Source: an uncultured Bacteroidales bacterium (GTDB taxonomy: Bacteria; Bacteroidota; Bacteroidia; Bacteroidales; Bacteroidaceae). From it: a stretch of DNA of 56,290 nucleotides. A model generated the notes under the pieces. That model was not told the origin of the DNA. It saw only the letters and a program-made list of their open reading frames with translations, and searched no databases. The position numbers were made by a program, and so were the translations under genes. Shown here piece after piece: positions 32,677-42,489 of the stretch; position 1 is the stretch's first letter, and each line of letters opens with the position of its first letter. The stretch lies in NCBI GenBank assembly GCA_902776455.1, contig CACYQI010000015.1, positions 1 through 56,290 of the forward strand. Reading direction: 5' to 3'.

Positions 32677-35600
32677 TTAGAAGCCAAGGGTTAAACTGCA
32701 AGTGAATGACTTCGTACGAGGAGTACGGTTGTTGTCAGTAGAAACGGCAAATCCCTGAGGAGAGACGTCGGGGTCAACGCCGGTGTACTTAGTCCAGCAC
32801 CAGAGGTTGTCCAGAGAAGCGAAGAGCTTCAGCTGGTTGATGCCATACTTCTTGAGTTTCTTGGCATCGAAGTCATAGCTCAACTGGATGTACTGCAAGC
32901 GCAGATAGTCGCCGTTCTCAACATAGCGGTCGCTGGGCAGAGAGTTGTAGCTCTTGTAACCGGTGACACGGCTCAAAGCACGAGGAACAACTGTTTCGTC
33001 GCCATTCTTACGCCAACGCCATGTAGTGGCAAAGCTCTGGTTTGTGTTGTCGAGCATGCTCTCCAGGTTCATACGTGCCATATTGACAATCTGGTTGCCG
33101 ATACGGAAGTTGAAGCCTGCATTGAGCGACAGCCTGCCAAAGTAAAGGTTAAGGCCAAAGCCACCATTGCACTTAGGATTGGAGTTGCCGAGGTAAACCA
33201 TGTCATAGCGGTCAATCTGTCCGTCGTGATTAATATCCTCGTACATAGCATCACCGCCTTGGAACTGGTAGCGATAACCCTCATTGTAGCAATAGTACAT
33301 GGGCAATGGGTTGCCTTTGGCATCGGTGAGCATGTTGCCATCGGCATCGAAGGCGATGGGACAGGTATTCACATCACCGCGGCGACCGGCTGCTGCAGCT
33401 GTGTTGATGGGATTTCCGTTCCCGTCATAACCTGTGCCGACCCACTCGTATTCCTTGTCTCTCTGAGCCTCCCTCCAAGAAACACCGTGCTTGTCAACTT
33501 CGGCATAGCCATAAGCATCGACGGAAGAAGGAATAATGCCATTGTGCTCGTAGTCGTACTTATAGACACCCAGATAATGGAGACCATAGATGGAACCAAG
33601 AGCATTGCCGATCTGTACGCGCTTGTTGTAATTCAGGTTGCCGGGCTGATAGGTTTCAGCGCCGTTCAAGCTCTCCAGAATAAGGGGATTCATTTCCTCG
33701 ACTTCATTGAAGTTCTGGGCGATGTTGGCACGAAGTTTCATTGAGAACTTACCAACCTTGCAGATGCGAGAGGTGGAGAAGTTAAGCTCCCAACCCTTGT
33801 TGCGGAGGACGCCTGCATTAACCTTTGCAAGATTGGAGAAACCGTTGGCACTGGCAATGCGGAGGTTGTCCATCAACAAGTCTGTTGTCCTGTGGTCATA
33901 TACTTCACCTTCGATATTGATAAGGTCTTTGAAGAAGCCTACATTAAAACCGAGGTTCAGCTTACGTGTCTTCTCCCAACGCAACTCTTCGAGTGAGAGA
34001 TTTTCGGGAGTGATAACCTGGTGGCCATTGTAATAGCCGTTGGTGGCGTACTTGTTGTACTGGTTGCCGCCAGCGCCGCCAAGACCTGTGATACCCCATG
34101 ACCCACGGACGGCAAGCATGCTCAACCAGTCCTTGCTCCAATCCATGAACTTCTCGTCGATGATGTTCCAGCGGACACCAGCAGAGGGGAAGAAGCCGTA
34201 CTTGTGATTGCGTCCGAAGCTGGTGCTGCCGTCCCAACGGGCAGAAGCATCAAGAGAGTACTTGCTCTTGTAAGAATAGTGTACCATGCCATAGAAGGTC
34301 TGGCTTCTCCATTCGTTCGTACCTGAGCTTGCGGAGCGAAGCAAAGCCACGACGGTGGGGTCGGTAATGTTGTTAGGAACATTCCAAAGACCGAGCAACT
34401 GTGAGCTACTGCTACCTGTTGCCATCTCGAAACGCACGAGTGCAGAGAGGCTGTGGTCGCGGTTGGGGAATGCAGAATAGTAGCGCAGGTCATGTCGTGT
34501 AGTAAACTCGAGCGACTTGTACTCGTCGTTGCTGACGTAGTTACGTTCGTTAGGAGTAAGTTTGGCTGAGTTGTCTCCACCCCAGACCCATTCCATTGTT
34601 TTGAGTTCGCTTGGGCAATACTGGTCGTTGCTGGTGTTATAGATGTTGAGCTGAACGTCGCCCACATAGTTCAAGCGATGGTGATCGTCGTCCTTGCCCA
34701 GCAGTTTGTACTCGACGCTGAACTGCGGAGTAAGGTTGTACTGCTTCTGTTTCCACCATGCCTTCTTGGCACGTGCCACAGGGTTGCCATTCGTGAACAT
34801 GTCGTTGAGGTCGTATGACGTGTAGAGGTCCTTGTCATAGTTGTTCATACGATCAGTGGAGCCAGTGTGATAGATGGCGGCGAGGGGCAACATATTGAAG
34901 TAGTTGTCGGTGAGTATGGGGTTGCCGTACTCGTCGAGTCTGTATTCATAGACACTCATGTTAGGCATGGCATTGTATGCACGAGCCAGGATGTCGTTAC
35001 CGTAGTTCTTGTTGTTGGTCGTGAAGGCCAAGTTGATGTTGCTCGAGAACTTGATACGGTCGCTGACCCAGTAGTCCAGTGCAGTAGAGGTGGTGAAGCG
35101 GTCGAGCTTCTGTCCGATGATGGAGCCGGTGCTCTTGTCGTAGTTGGCACTGATGCGGAAGGTAGCCTTTTCGCCACCACCAATGAGGGCCACTGTGAAC
35201 TTATGCTCCTGTCCGAACTGCTCCACCTTCTTCACCCAGTCAGTATTCTGGCTGAAGTGAGGATATATATAAGGTAGTGTCTGGTTGTAGTCCAGCTCTG
35301 ACATCGAGGTGTTTTTGTGGTTGGGGTTGTAGTATGCCTCCTTGAGCATCATGGTATAACCGTCACCGTTGAGCATCTCATAGCCAGCAGGCTGCCAAGT
35401 GCCCTTGAACTTATAGGTGAAGTTGACGCGTGTCTTACCACGTTGGCCACGACGTGTCTTGATTTCGATTACACCATTAGAACCCCTCATACCCCACTTG
35501 GCGGTACTGGCGGCATCCTTCAGCACGGTAATGCTTTCGATGTCTTCGGGATTGACCTGAAGCAGGGAGGAGAACTGTTCCTCGTTGTCCATGGTCTCGA

Positions 35601-36225
35601 AGTTGATGTCCTGAGCATCCTCGGGAAGTTCGAAGATATGGTCATTGAGGACAATCAGAGGCTGTGCATTACCATTAATAGTAGTAGTACCGCGCAGGCG
35701 CATGGTAGTACCGGAACCGAGGTTACCAGAGTTTGGCACGATGTCGAGACCGGCAATCTGTCCCTGCAGGGCCTGGTCAACGGACTCGAAGGCGAGACCC
35801 TCCATGTCGTCCATTTTGAAGTTCTGGACAGCACCGGCATACTCGCGGGCAGGAATTTCAAGTCCCGTGGTGGGTGCCATCTTCTTGGCTTGCACGGTTA
35901 CTTCCTGAATCTGTCGGGTGTTGTCAACCATTGTCACCTTGAACATGCTCTTGTTTCCTATCTTTTGGCTATATTTCTTATAGCCGATGTAGGTAATCTC
36001 CAGCGTATTGTTCGGATCCTTGATGTTCATGGTAAAGTTACCATTCATATCGGTGATGGCCTGACTGACAATACGGTTGTTCTTATCTATCTCCTTGACG
36101 TTAGCACCGATGATGACATCAATTTCATCAGAAACGGTACCTGAAATACGCCGTTGCTGTGCGCTTACAGGTAGTGCCATGAGTGCAGCTACCCAAAGCA
36201 GTAAAAGCTTATTTATTTTATTCAT
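32677..36225 (-). CDS. SusC/RagA-family TonB-dependent outer-membrane transporter
   Basis: A 1182-residue protein with a signal peptide to about residue 22 (LPVSAQ). The regulatory-like N-terminal domain (about 25-110) contains SGTVSDEIDVIIGANV and ITDMNGNFTM. The plug (about 130-265) has TTINGNAQPLIVLNDHIFE and the signature WGMRGSNGVIEIKTRRG. The barrel ends in Phe (CSLTLGF), as expected for Bam-dependent insertion. It pairs with the SusD gene 13 nt downstream. It is the first of two SusC/SusD pairs in the run and follows a FAS1 lipoprotein gene by 12 nt. Substrate unknown; no glycoside hydrolase or lyase lies in the run to indicate one. Confidence 0.95.
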   Translation of the reverse strand: MNKINKLLLLWVAALMALPVSAQQRRISGTVSDEIDVIIGANVKEIDKNNRIVSQAITDMNGNFTMNIKDPNNTLEITYIGYKKYSQKIGNKSMFKVTMVDNTRQIQEVTVQAKKMAPTTGLEIPAREYAGAVQNFKMDDMEGLAFESVDQALQGQIAGLDIVPNSGNLGSGTTMRLRGTTTINGNAQPLIVLNDHIFELPEDAQDINFETMDNEEQFSSLLQVNPEDIESITVLKDAASTAKWGMRGSNGVIEIKTRRGQRGKTRVNFTYKFKGTWQPAGYEMLNGDGYTMMLKEAYYNPNHKNTSMSELDYNQTLPYIYPHFSQNTDWVKKVEQFGQEHKFTVALIGGGEKATFRISANYDKSTGSIIGQKLDRFTTSTALDYWVSDRIKFSSNINLAFTTNNKNYGNDILARAYNAMPNMSVYEYRLDEYGNPILTDNYFNMLPLAAIYHTGSTDRMNNYDKDLYTSYDLNDMFTNGNPVARAKKAWWKQKQYNLTPQFSVEYKLLGKDDDHHRLNYVGDVQLNIYNTSNDQYCPSELKTMEWVWGGDNSAKLTPNERNYVSNDEYKSLEFTTRHDLRYYSAFPNRDHSLSALVRFEMATGSSSSQLLGLWNVPNNITDPTVVALLRSASSGTNEWRSQTFYGMVHYSYKSKYSLDASARWDGSTSFGRNHKYGFFPSAGVRWNIIDEKFMDWSKDWLSMLAVRGSWGITGLGGAGGNQYNKYATNGYYNGHQVITPENLSLEELRWEKTRKLNLGFNVGFFKDLINIEGEVYDHRTTDLLMDNLRIASANGFSNLAKVNAGVLRNKGWELNFSTSRICKVGKFSMKLRANIAQNFNEVEEMNPLILESLNGAETYQPGNLNYNKRVQIGNALGSIYGLHYLGVYKYDYEHNGIIPSSVDAYGYAEVDKHGVSWREAQRDKEYEWVGTGYDGNGNPINTAAAAGRRGDVNTCPIAFDADGNMLTDAKGNPLPMYYCYNEGYRYQFQGGDAMYEDINHDGQIDRYDMVYLGNSNPKCNGGFGLNLYFGRLSLNAGFNFRIGNQIVNMARMNLESMLDNTNQSFATTWRWRKNGDETVVPRALSRVTGYKSYNSLPSDRYVENGDYLRLQYIQLSYDFDAKKLKKYGINQLKLFASLDNLWCWTKYTGVDPDVSPQGFAVSTDNNRTPRTKSFTCSLTLGF

Positions 36226-36237
36226 AGTAGGATGATT

Positions 36238-39200
36238 TTATCGGATAGCGTACCTCTTTAAATATTCCCTTGCCTTAGTGGTCGTTTCCCATGTCTTTGA
36301 ATGGTCGCCGTCCACGAGTTTAACATGATTAAGATAACCGGGGATGGAGTGAATGACGGCTGCACTGGACGAGTTGATGGTTTTGCCCTTCATCTGTCCC
36401 TTAGGAGCCTCATTACATGAGATGTCGCGTGCCAGGATGTTCCGCACGTCTTTCCCGTCAATCTCATCAAGTGTTGCAAAAGGCTGAACGGCACCGTCCA
36501 TATTGTTGCCGTTTGCCTTCCAAGTCACGTCGTCGCAGACACGGAGCTGTGTTCCGTTAGCGCCACCGGGCACGCGGTCCACGTGGAGTTTGCAGAACAG
36601 CTCGAGTTCCTTATCGTAGCTGGATGTTACCATTTCGTTGGCAGCAAGTGTGGTTCTGTCAGCGAATACCGAGTTATCTGCGAAGTGATAGCGTACGAAG
36701 TTGGTCAGGTAAGTGATCTTTGCGGCGATACGGATGCTGTCCTCCTTGGTCAGGAGTTCGTCCGTGTACTCTATTTCGCCGTCGGGAGTCAGCCTGGGCT
36801 GACCATCGTCATCGAGGAGAGGCTTGCGGTGGTTCTGGTAGTCCTCGTGAATCTCTTCCCAAGTGGGCAGGCCGTGCGCAATGGCATCTTCGACTGCCTC
36901 ATTGGTGGGAACGAAGATTGTATAACGGTAGTTATTGAAGAACTGCACGTTGTAGTCCAGACCCTTGTCGTCGGTGAAGATCTTGAACTTCTTGAGTGCG
37001 GACTCGCGCTGTGTCTTGTTGAGACTTCCGTCCACAAGGCCACAACCGATAATCTCTGTTTCATAGGCTTCAGCCGTACAGAGGTTGTAGAACTGGCTGT
37101 AGGGCGTCTCGCCTGCATTCTCCTTATACTGGTCGTAGTCGTTGGTGAAGATGCTGTAAACGCTTCGGTATGTGGGAACCAACGGTGCATTGAGCACGAA
37201 GGTATAACCGTTGTCCGTTTCGTTAGGCTCTATTACCTTACAGGAGAGGACACCTGGTGCATCGCTCACGACGCCCTGACGTTCGTTCTCAAGCTGGAAG
37301 CCGCCCTTCACGGCAATCACATTGTCTTCCGCATCGCGAACCACCTTCACGGCATTACCGTTCTTGGAGAGGTAGTACTCAGGAAGAGGATCGGAGGTAG
37401 GAATGTCGTAGTATTCCTGGGTAGGCAGCTTGCTGTTTCCATCGCTGCTGTGTGCCATGGGATTGGTACCGTCGTGTACGATGGTATGGCTCTCCAGGAT
37501 GTCCTTCAAGCGGTTCGTCACCTCCTCGTTGGTATAAAGGCTGTTACCGGGGATGACATTACCGATGTTTCCTACTGTTCCCTTGTCCTGGTTGTAAATG
37601 CAGTAGTAGTTTCTGAACCTCAACCTCACGGGAAATGTACCGCCGACGAAGTAGAATTCGATGGCACGCGGCGTGCTGCTCTTCATGCTGGCGGGGTCGT
37701 AGTAGTAGAAGAGGGCCTCGTCGGTAGGCAGCAGGAAGGTGAAGCGGCTCTGCATGGCCTTAAGGTAAGCGTAGTAGTTCAGATTCATGTAGTCGTCGTA
37801 GATGGCAGACTTGATGATCTTACTAACATTAGTAATGAACGCGGGCGCAGTAACTGAGCGGTAGTCGGCGGGCACACAAGTTCTCTTCAGCACATAGACC
37901 GCGCCGTTGCTGGCCAGCAGACAGGTGTCAAGCTCGTTCTCGCTGACGGACTGCCAATCCTCGAACAGAGGATCCATGGCATCGTCGGTGAGCTTACCCC
38001 ACTTGCTGGGAACAGAACCCACGAAGGAGCGCTGCATGAAGTTGTTAATCAGCTTGTCGAGTGTACCGACAGGGATGCAGTCGATCTGGCGGTAGAGGGC
38101 TTCGTTATCGCCCTGTGTGGGGGGAACCCATTCTATTGCGTCCGGAGTACCCTCCTTAGCGTAATAGACCTTCAGCAGACGCTGGCCGGCACCCTTGGTG
38201 AAGTAGTGCCACATCTCATCGTCGCTGGGGACGAGCATTGCGGCCATGTCCTTGCGGACATCCACTTCGTCGTAGTAACCGTTCCATCCCGGGTCATACT
38301 TGAGGGCAGGAATACGGTCGGGGGTCGTAAGGTCCTTGTAGGGGTTGTAAAGCTGATAGAGGTGAGTTCCGTCGGGACCCGGCTCGAACTTGGGGATTTC
38401 ACCATTCTCAGCAGGCCGTACGTAGCCGGCCTTCACGGAGAAGTTGTTGTTGGAGAAATACCTCTTAGTAAAGATAGAGTCCTTGAACTCGGGGTGAAGT
38501 CTCTGATAGGCGTTTGTGATGCGCTCGCAATAGAAGGGTGCACTGAAACGGTCGAGAATGTGGCTGAAGATGTTTGTCTTTCCGTTGGTGCGAATCACCT
38601 CAGCCATGTTAGTGAACGGGCAGAGGGGTTTCTCCGTCATGTTGACGTAACCATTCTCGCAGACGCCGTCCTTCCCCATGAGGAGTGCATCATAAATATG
38701 TACATCACTTGTTTTGCGCTCACGCCCCATGAACTTGGCAAAGTCATTGTCGTCGATGATGTTCCTCGACATGTGCTCTGCTGTGAAGTGGAGCATCATG
38801 GGGAGTGTGGAGTCGATGGCAAGGTAGATGCCATGTCCGCCATTGGATGCGCGGAAACGCTCCCAGTAGTCCTTGTCTGTACCGCCGTCGTAGTAGTAGT
38901 TGTAGCTTGACGGGAGGTCTTCGGGGGCCACATAGGTGATGGAGTCAGTAGCCTCGACGTCGGTGTAGCGACGCATGTATTCGCCGCGAGTGGGTGCATC
39001 GGTTCCGTCGGACTGGCTGCTGGCCAGGTTTTCCATCACGATGGCGTTGTTGAGCATACTGGTATGTATCAACAACTTTTTCTGTGCCTGGCTCAAGTTC
39101 TCGTAACTTGTAGCATAGTGCCAGGGGTTGCTTTGCGGCAGTTTGGCGTTGGCTGCAAAGAAGGCGTCCCAAGCGGAGTCGTTGGCCACGAAGACTGTTT

Positions 39201-39456
39201 TCGAACCGGTTCGGTTCAGCACTTCAGTCAATGGGCGCACGCCTTCGAGGTTCACATCCTTGTCAGCCAGCAATTTCAGATAGGTCCTGAAATTACCTTT
39301 CTGCTCGAGACTTTCGTAAATGCTTGAGTTGAGCCAACTGGGCTTTTCGTCGTCCAAGATGAACTCATCCTTACAAGCATACATCAGTCCGACAGCTGCC
39401 AGCAGACACGCCACCCGTGAGGAATGCCTGCTCCATTTGCTTAAACGGTTTGTCAT
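36238..39456 (-). CDS. Large multi-FAS1-domain lipoprotein
   Basis: A 1072-residue lipoprotein with lipobox GLMYAC (Cys28), followed by KDEFILDDEKPSWL. At least three FAS1 H1-type motifs are visible: GSKTVFVANDSAWDAFF (about 82-98), RFTFLLPTDEALFYYY (about 570) and YRYTIFVPTNEAVEDAI (about 855). The spacing allows four domains. GYLNHVKLVDGDHSKTW closes the C-terminus, like the second FAS1 motif. It is the first gene of the six-gene run, downstream of a promoter at 39536-39565. It may be the major surface adhesin or ligand-binding part of the SusCD system; that is inference. Its length is well above most FAS1 lipoproteins. Confidence 0.82.
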   Translation of the reverse strand: MTNRLSKWSRHSSRVACLLAAVGLMYACKDEFILDDEKPSWLNSSIYESLEQKGNFRTYLKLLADKDVNLEGVRPLTEVLNRTGSKTVFVANDSAWDAFFAANAKLPQSNPWHYATSYENLSQAQKKLLIHTSMLNNAIVMENLASSQSDGTDAPTRGEYMRRYTDVEATDSITYVAPEDLPSSYNYYYDGGTDKDYWERFRASNGGHGIYLAIDSTLPMMLHFTAEHMSRNIIDDNDFAKFMGRERKTSDVHIYDALLMGKDGVCENGYVNMTEKPLCPFTNMAEVIRTNGKTNIFSHILDRFSAPFYCERITNAYQRLHPEFKDSIFTKRYFSNNNFSVKAGYVRPAENGEIPKFEPGPDGTHLYQLYNPYKDLTTPDRIPALKYDPGWNGYYDEVDVRKDMAAMLVPSDDEMWHYFTKGAGQRLLKVYYAKEGTPDAIEWVPPTQGDNEALYRQIDCIPVGTLDKLINNFMQRSFVGSVPSKWGKLTDDAMDPLFEDWQSVSENELDTCLLASNGAVYVLKRTCVPADYRSVTAPAFITNVSKIIKSAIYDDYMNLNYYAYLKAMQSRFTFLLPTDEALFYYYDPASMKSSTPRAIEFYFVGGTFPVRLRFRNYYCIYNQDKGTVGNIGNVIPGNSLYTNEEVTNRLKDILESHTIVHDGTNPMAHSSDGNSKLPTQEYYDIPTSDPLPEYYLSKNGNAVKVVRDAEDNVIAVKGGFQLENERQGVVSDAPGVLSCKVIEPNETDNGYTFVLNAPLVPTYRSVYSIFTNDYDQYKENAGETPYSQFYNLCTAEAYETEIIGCGLVDGSLNKTQRESALKKFKIFTDDKGLDYNVQFFNNYRYTIFVPTNEAVEDAIAHGLPTWEEIHEDYQNHRKPLLDDDGQPRLTPDGEIEYTDELLTKEDSIRIAAKITYLTNFVRYHFADNSVFADRTTLAANEMVTSSYDKELELFCKLHVDRVPGGANGTQLRVCDDVTWKANGNNMDGAVQPFATLDEIDGKDVRNILARDISCNEAPKGQMKGKTINSSSAAVIHSIPGYLNHVKLVDGDHSKTWETTTKAREYLKRYAIR

Positions 39457-39535
39457 ACGCTTAGTTTATTTTAGTTTTTTATTGTTTTTCTCGTTTTTTC
39501 GCTTCGTTTTGTGCCTTTATGCGCACTCAACAGAG

Positions 39536-39565
39536 CAAATTTATGTTTTTTTTAACGACATACAA
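39536..39565 (-). promoter_or_regulatory. Promoter for the FAS1/SusCD run
   Basis: On the minus strand, TTG (39563-39565), 19 nt, TAAATTTG (39536-39543). It gives a leader of roughly 70 nt. No regulator gene for the run is in the window. The rest of 39457-39821 shows only AT-rich and G-rich sequence without a gene. Confidence 0.6.
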
Positions 39566-39821
39566 CACACGGAACACGAAAAAGGTGTTTGTTTTAAGGT
39601 TATTTAACAAAAATAGGTTAAATTTATTCAACGAATGTTGTCTTTTCGGGTAGAAAAGCCTTGTTTTGGCGGTTGAAAGTGGAGCGAAAAAAGTGTGACC
39701 ACGGAAACGGTCTCGCGGGAGGCTTGCGAGGGGGGGTAACAGACTGCCCTCCGACGGGCAACGGAAGAGGCAGGGGTGCGAGGTGCGGAGTGGAATGCGA
39801 TATTTCACGACATCGTGCAAC

Positions 39822-39881
39822 GGCAAAAAGACTGCAAGGGAGCGGCCAAATCGGCTATGGCGATGCTGGTCGCTCCCTTGC
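39822..39881 (-). terminator. Rho-independent terminator after the M6-like protease
   Basis: An 11-bp stem, GCAAGGGAGCG with CGCTCCCTTGC, then AGTCTTTTTG on the minus strand, 24 nt after the stop. Confidence 0.85.
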
Positions 39882-39904
39882 GTTGAGGACTGGCCGAGGG
39901 TGGG

Positions 39905-42193
39905 TCAGGGTGCCATATAGGTCTTGCCGTTGCGGATATAGAATCCGTGGCGTGGCGCTTGCTGCAGCCGACGTCCTGCCAGGTCGCATATTATGTCGTT
40001 CTCTTCCCTGTTTTCCGATGGTTCGGGTATAGCGTCGATGATGTCGGAGAGGTCAACTTCCTGCCATTCGGACCACAGCGAATTGCCGTCGTCGCACACG
40101 GCCTGAACGCGATAGAAATAGGTGTCCGACTCTATCGGGGCGACGGCGTAACTGGTTGTGGTCAGGTCTGTGAAGGTTGTCACCGTGCCGGCTCTTCCGC
40201 TCATGTCCATTATGTTTACATTATAGAGCAAAACACGGCGCTTTGCAGCTGTTGTCTGGAACCCTACGCTACAGCCTGTGGGGACGTTTTCGAAGGTGCA
40301 TCGGTATGTGGCAGGCTCGGCAGTCAGCTGAACGGTCTGTGTGGCAATGGTTTGCGTGCCGTCGTTCAGCGAGACTACTATACTGCTGCCCTCGGTGCTG
40401 TAGTAGGAGGCTTCGAACTCTACAATCAGGGTTCCAGCCTTATAGTCAAGGGCTGGCGTGTTGAGGAAACCGCTGGAGGCGACGGAACCGATGCGGACAG
40501 AGGCATCGCGGGTGCCGTAGATGAACTGCAGTTTCCAGCCGGGAGTCTGCGTGAACCTGTCGATGATGCTGCTTCCGATGGAAGAATTCACACTTACTTC
40601 GCTGAAGCCGGAGAAGTCCTCGGCCAGTATGGTTGCAGGCTCCACCTTGTCGCTCATTGCCTTGAGCTGAAGGGTGTAGGCGGTCGCCCCATTGACGGGC
40701 ATCCAGTTGAGGGTGAAGGAATCTCCCGAAATGTCTGTGGGTGAGGCGAGTTCGGGCGTGGCGAGGGGGACGTAGTTGCCATAGACGAAGTTGATTTTGC
40801 CGTCGGCAGTCTCGGTGATGTCGTGGATGAGGTTGGCGTGCAGCTTAGTGCCGTACTTCTCAGCCTTGAACCATGTGAGGGGCTGCACTTCGGTCACGCC
40901 GCACTTGCCGGGATAGGGGTCGCCGGCCTCGTCGCTGGCTGTGATTTTGTACATATAGCCGTCTATTTTGTTGCCCTCGAGGTCGCCGAACTTGTTGTCG
41001 GCAGGCAGGAAGGTCATGCGCTGGTGGTCGGGGTCGGCATTGACGTTGTTGGCTTCCCAAACAGAGCGGTTGTAGTCGATGTGCCACACCATGAGTCCGT
41101 GCCCGAGGTTGTACCTTCCGAAGCTCTTCTGCTGGCGGTTCTCCAGGATGAAGTACTCGTTTTCGTTGCCGGAGTTCCTTATGATGTACGCCTCTCCCTC
41201 TTCGTTGATGGCGGGCATGCCTTTCACCTTGCAGGGGTCGGTCAGAGGGATGAGGTCTATCCAACCGGCCATCCATCGCTCATAGGCGGTGTATGGGCTG
41301 GGCACCTCGCCCATGCCGTTGGGTCCGTTGTAGCTTCCTCCGTCGAGGAGGTCCCAGTTCTGTCCGCCGGAGCCGCCCGAATAGGAAGAGTCATAGAAGT
41401 CGGGGAAGCCGAGACAGTGGCTGAACTCATGGCAGGCGGTGCCGATGCCGGTGGTCTGCCGCGGGTTTTCCAGCTCGTTGGAGACTGCGTAGGTGTCGAT
41501 ATAGACGTTGTCCAGCAGCTGCCATCCCGTGCCGCTTCCGTAGGATTTGGCAGAGGTGAGGAACCATTCGTGCGGCCAGATGTAGCCAGACTGCCCGAAG
41601 AAGGTCTGTCCGGCAAACACGACATAGACCTGCTCCACCTCGGCGTCGTTGTCCCAGTCGTAGTCGGCATAGTCAACCTGCGGGTCGGCAAGTTTCAGCG
41701 CCTCGATGACCATCTCGGCAGCCCGGTCGCTGAGGTTGCTGTTGGGAGCCGAGCCGTAGTACTCGCGGGTGTTGCTGAGGGTGAGCGGACCGATGATGTC
41801 GAAGTCGATGGAAAGCTGTCCGTAGCTCTGCTCGAGGAAGTAGTCGCGCACAGAGCCTACGTGGTTGTAGAGCGAGTAGCCCTGCTGGTTGAAGCAGTTG
41901 TTCCAATGCGTGGAGGCTCCGCTCTGCATTTTCTCGTCGGAGAACTGAACGAGGAGGACGAGTCCTCGCTTGGTCTCCTGCTGGGCGTTGGCGCGCCAGG
42001 GGCCTTGTCGGTGCCTGAGGGCGAGGTTGGCCTGCCGCATCTTCTCCAGCCTGGCCAGTCGTCTCTCGTTGACGCCCGGCAGGCGTTGGGTGTGGTGTAT
42101 GTGACGGCGGTTGGGCACTCCGGCCAGAGGCTGTGCTCCGACGGAAAGGCAGCAAAACAGCACTGCAATAAGTGTTTTCAGGTTTCTATACAT
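39905..42193 (-). CDS. Secreted M6-family-like metalloprotease
   Basis: A 762-residue secreted protease. The signal peptide ends near LSVGAQ (residue 21). A propeptide-like region (25-75, Arg-rich) is followed by RGLVLLVQFSDEKM, the usual start of the M6 domain. The zinc motif HEFSHCLGFPD gives His255, Glu256, His259 and Asp265, the HExxHxxGxxD form of immune-inhibitor-A-type enzymes. After the catalytic domain (to about 470) come a fibronectin-III-like segment (ATPELASPTDISGDSFTLNW), a jelly-roll-like region and a tail, CDLAGRRLQQAPRHGFYI..GKTYMAP, a divergent member of the GQR/GKK tail type. Likely role: degradation of extracellular or host proteins. It is alone on its transcript. Confidence 0.9.
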   Translation of the reverse strand: MYRNLKTLIAVLFCCLSVGAQPLAGVPNRRHIHHTQRLPGVNERRLARLEKMRQANLALRHRQGPWRANAQQETKRGLVLLVQFSDEKMQSGASTHWNNCFNQQGYSLYNHVGSVRDYFLEQSYGQLSIDFDIIGPLTLSNTREYYGSAPNSNLSDRAAEMVIEALKLADPQVDYADYDWDNDAEVEQVYVVFAGQTFFGQSGYIWPHEWFLTSAKSYGSGTGWQLLDNVYIDTYAVSNELENPRQTTGIGTACHEFSHCLGFPDFYDSSYSGGSGGQNWDLLDGGSYNGPNGMGEVPSPYTAYERWMAGWIDLIPLTDPCKVKGMPAINEEGEAYIIRNSGNENEYFILENRQQKSFGRYNLGHGLMVWHIDYNRSVWEANNVNADPDHQRMTFLPADNKFGDLEGNKIDGYMYKITASDEAGDPYPGKCGVTEVQPLTWFKAEKYGTKLHANLIHDITETADGKINFVYGNYVPLATPELASPTDISGDSFTLNWMPVNGATAYTLQLKAMSDKVEPATILAEDFSGFSEVSVNSSIGSSIIDRFTQTPGWKLQFIYGTRDASVRIGSVASSGFLNTPALDYKAGTLIVEFEASYYSTEGSSIVVSLNDGTQTIATQTVQLTAEPATYRCTFENVPTGCSVGFQTTAAKRRVLLYNVNIMDMSGRAGTVTTFTDLTTTSYAVAPIESDTYFYRVQAVCDDGNSLWSEWQEVDLSDIIDAIPEPSENREENDIICDLAGRRLQQAPRHGFYIRNGKTYMAP

Positions 42194-42204
42194 ACCTTAT
42201 TATA

Positions 42205-42375
42205 TTATTTAAGTTTCGGGAGTTATAAGATGAAGTTAAATAGGGAGTTAAGCCTGCTTTGCAGGCTGGAAGTTAAGCACTGCGTGCTGGACGATAGCTT
42301 TGGATATTGTCCATTTTAACTTCCACGAGCGGAGCGAGTTTACTTCCATTTTAACTTCCATTTTAACTTCCGAAA
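42205..42375. repeat. Short dispersed repeats (TTAACTTCC type)
   Basis: GAAGTTAA and TTAACTTCC words recur at least seven times, in both orientations, interspersed with small hairpins (GCCTGCTTTGCAGGC; GCACTGCGTGC). They fill the divergent gap between the protease and thiD-like genes. No reading frame here is convincing. Confidence 0.7.
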
Positions 42376-42411
42376 CTTCAGTTATATTATATTATAATGT
42401 GTTTGCGGGTG

Positions 42412-42419
42412 TAAAGGTA
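42412..42419 (-). promoter_or_regulatory. Possible minus-7 box for the M6-like protease
   Basis: TACCTTTA on the minus strand, one base off the consensus, preceded by AAAAAGTCG as at several other promoters here. If used, the leader would be about 210 nt and would contain the TTAACTTCC repeats. Confidence 0.4.
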
Positions 42420-42472
42420 CGACTTTTTATTCAAATTTCACCTCTCTTCTTCCAATTTTCAACTATTCTTCG

Positions 42473-42480
42473 TACCTTTG
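42473..42480 (+). promoter_or_regulatory. Minus-7 promoter element just before the thiD-like start
   Basis: TACCTTTG ends 9 nt before the ATG at 42490. The upstream TTTG element is not clear. The predicted transcript would start within a few bases of the ATG. Confidence 0.6.
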
Positions 42481-42489
42481 CGCCCTGTT

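Noticed and set aside
42205-42375. tRNA or small RNA gene in the divergent gap before the thiD-like gene
   Set aside because: The small hairpins are explained by repeated TTAACTTCC and inverted words; no cloverleaf or conserved T-loop sequence was found.
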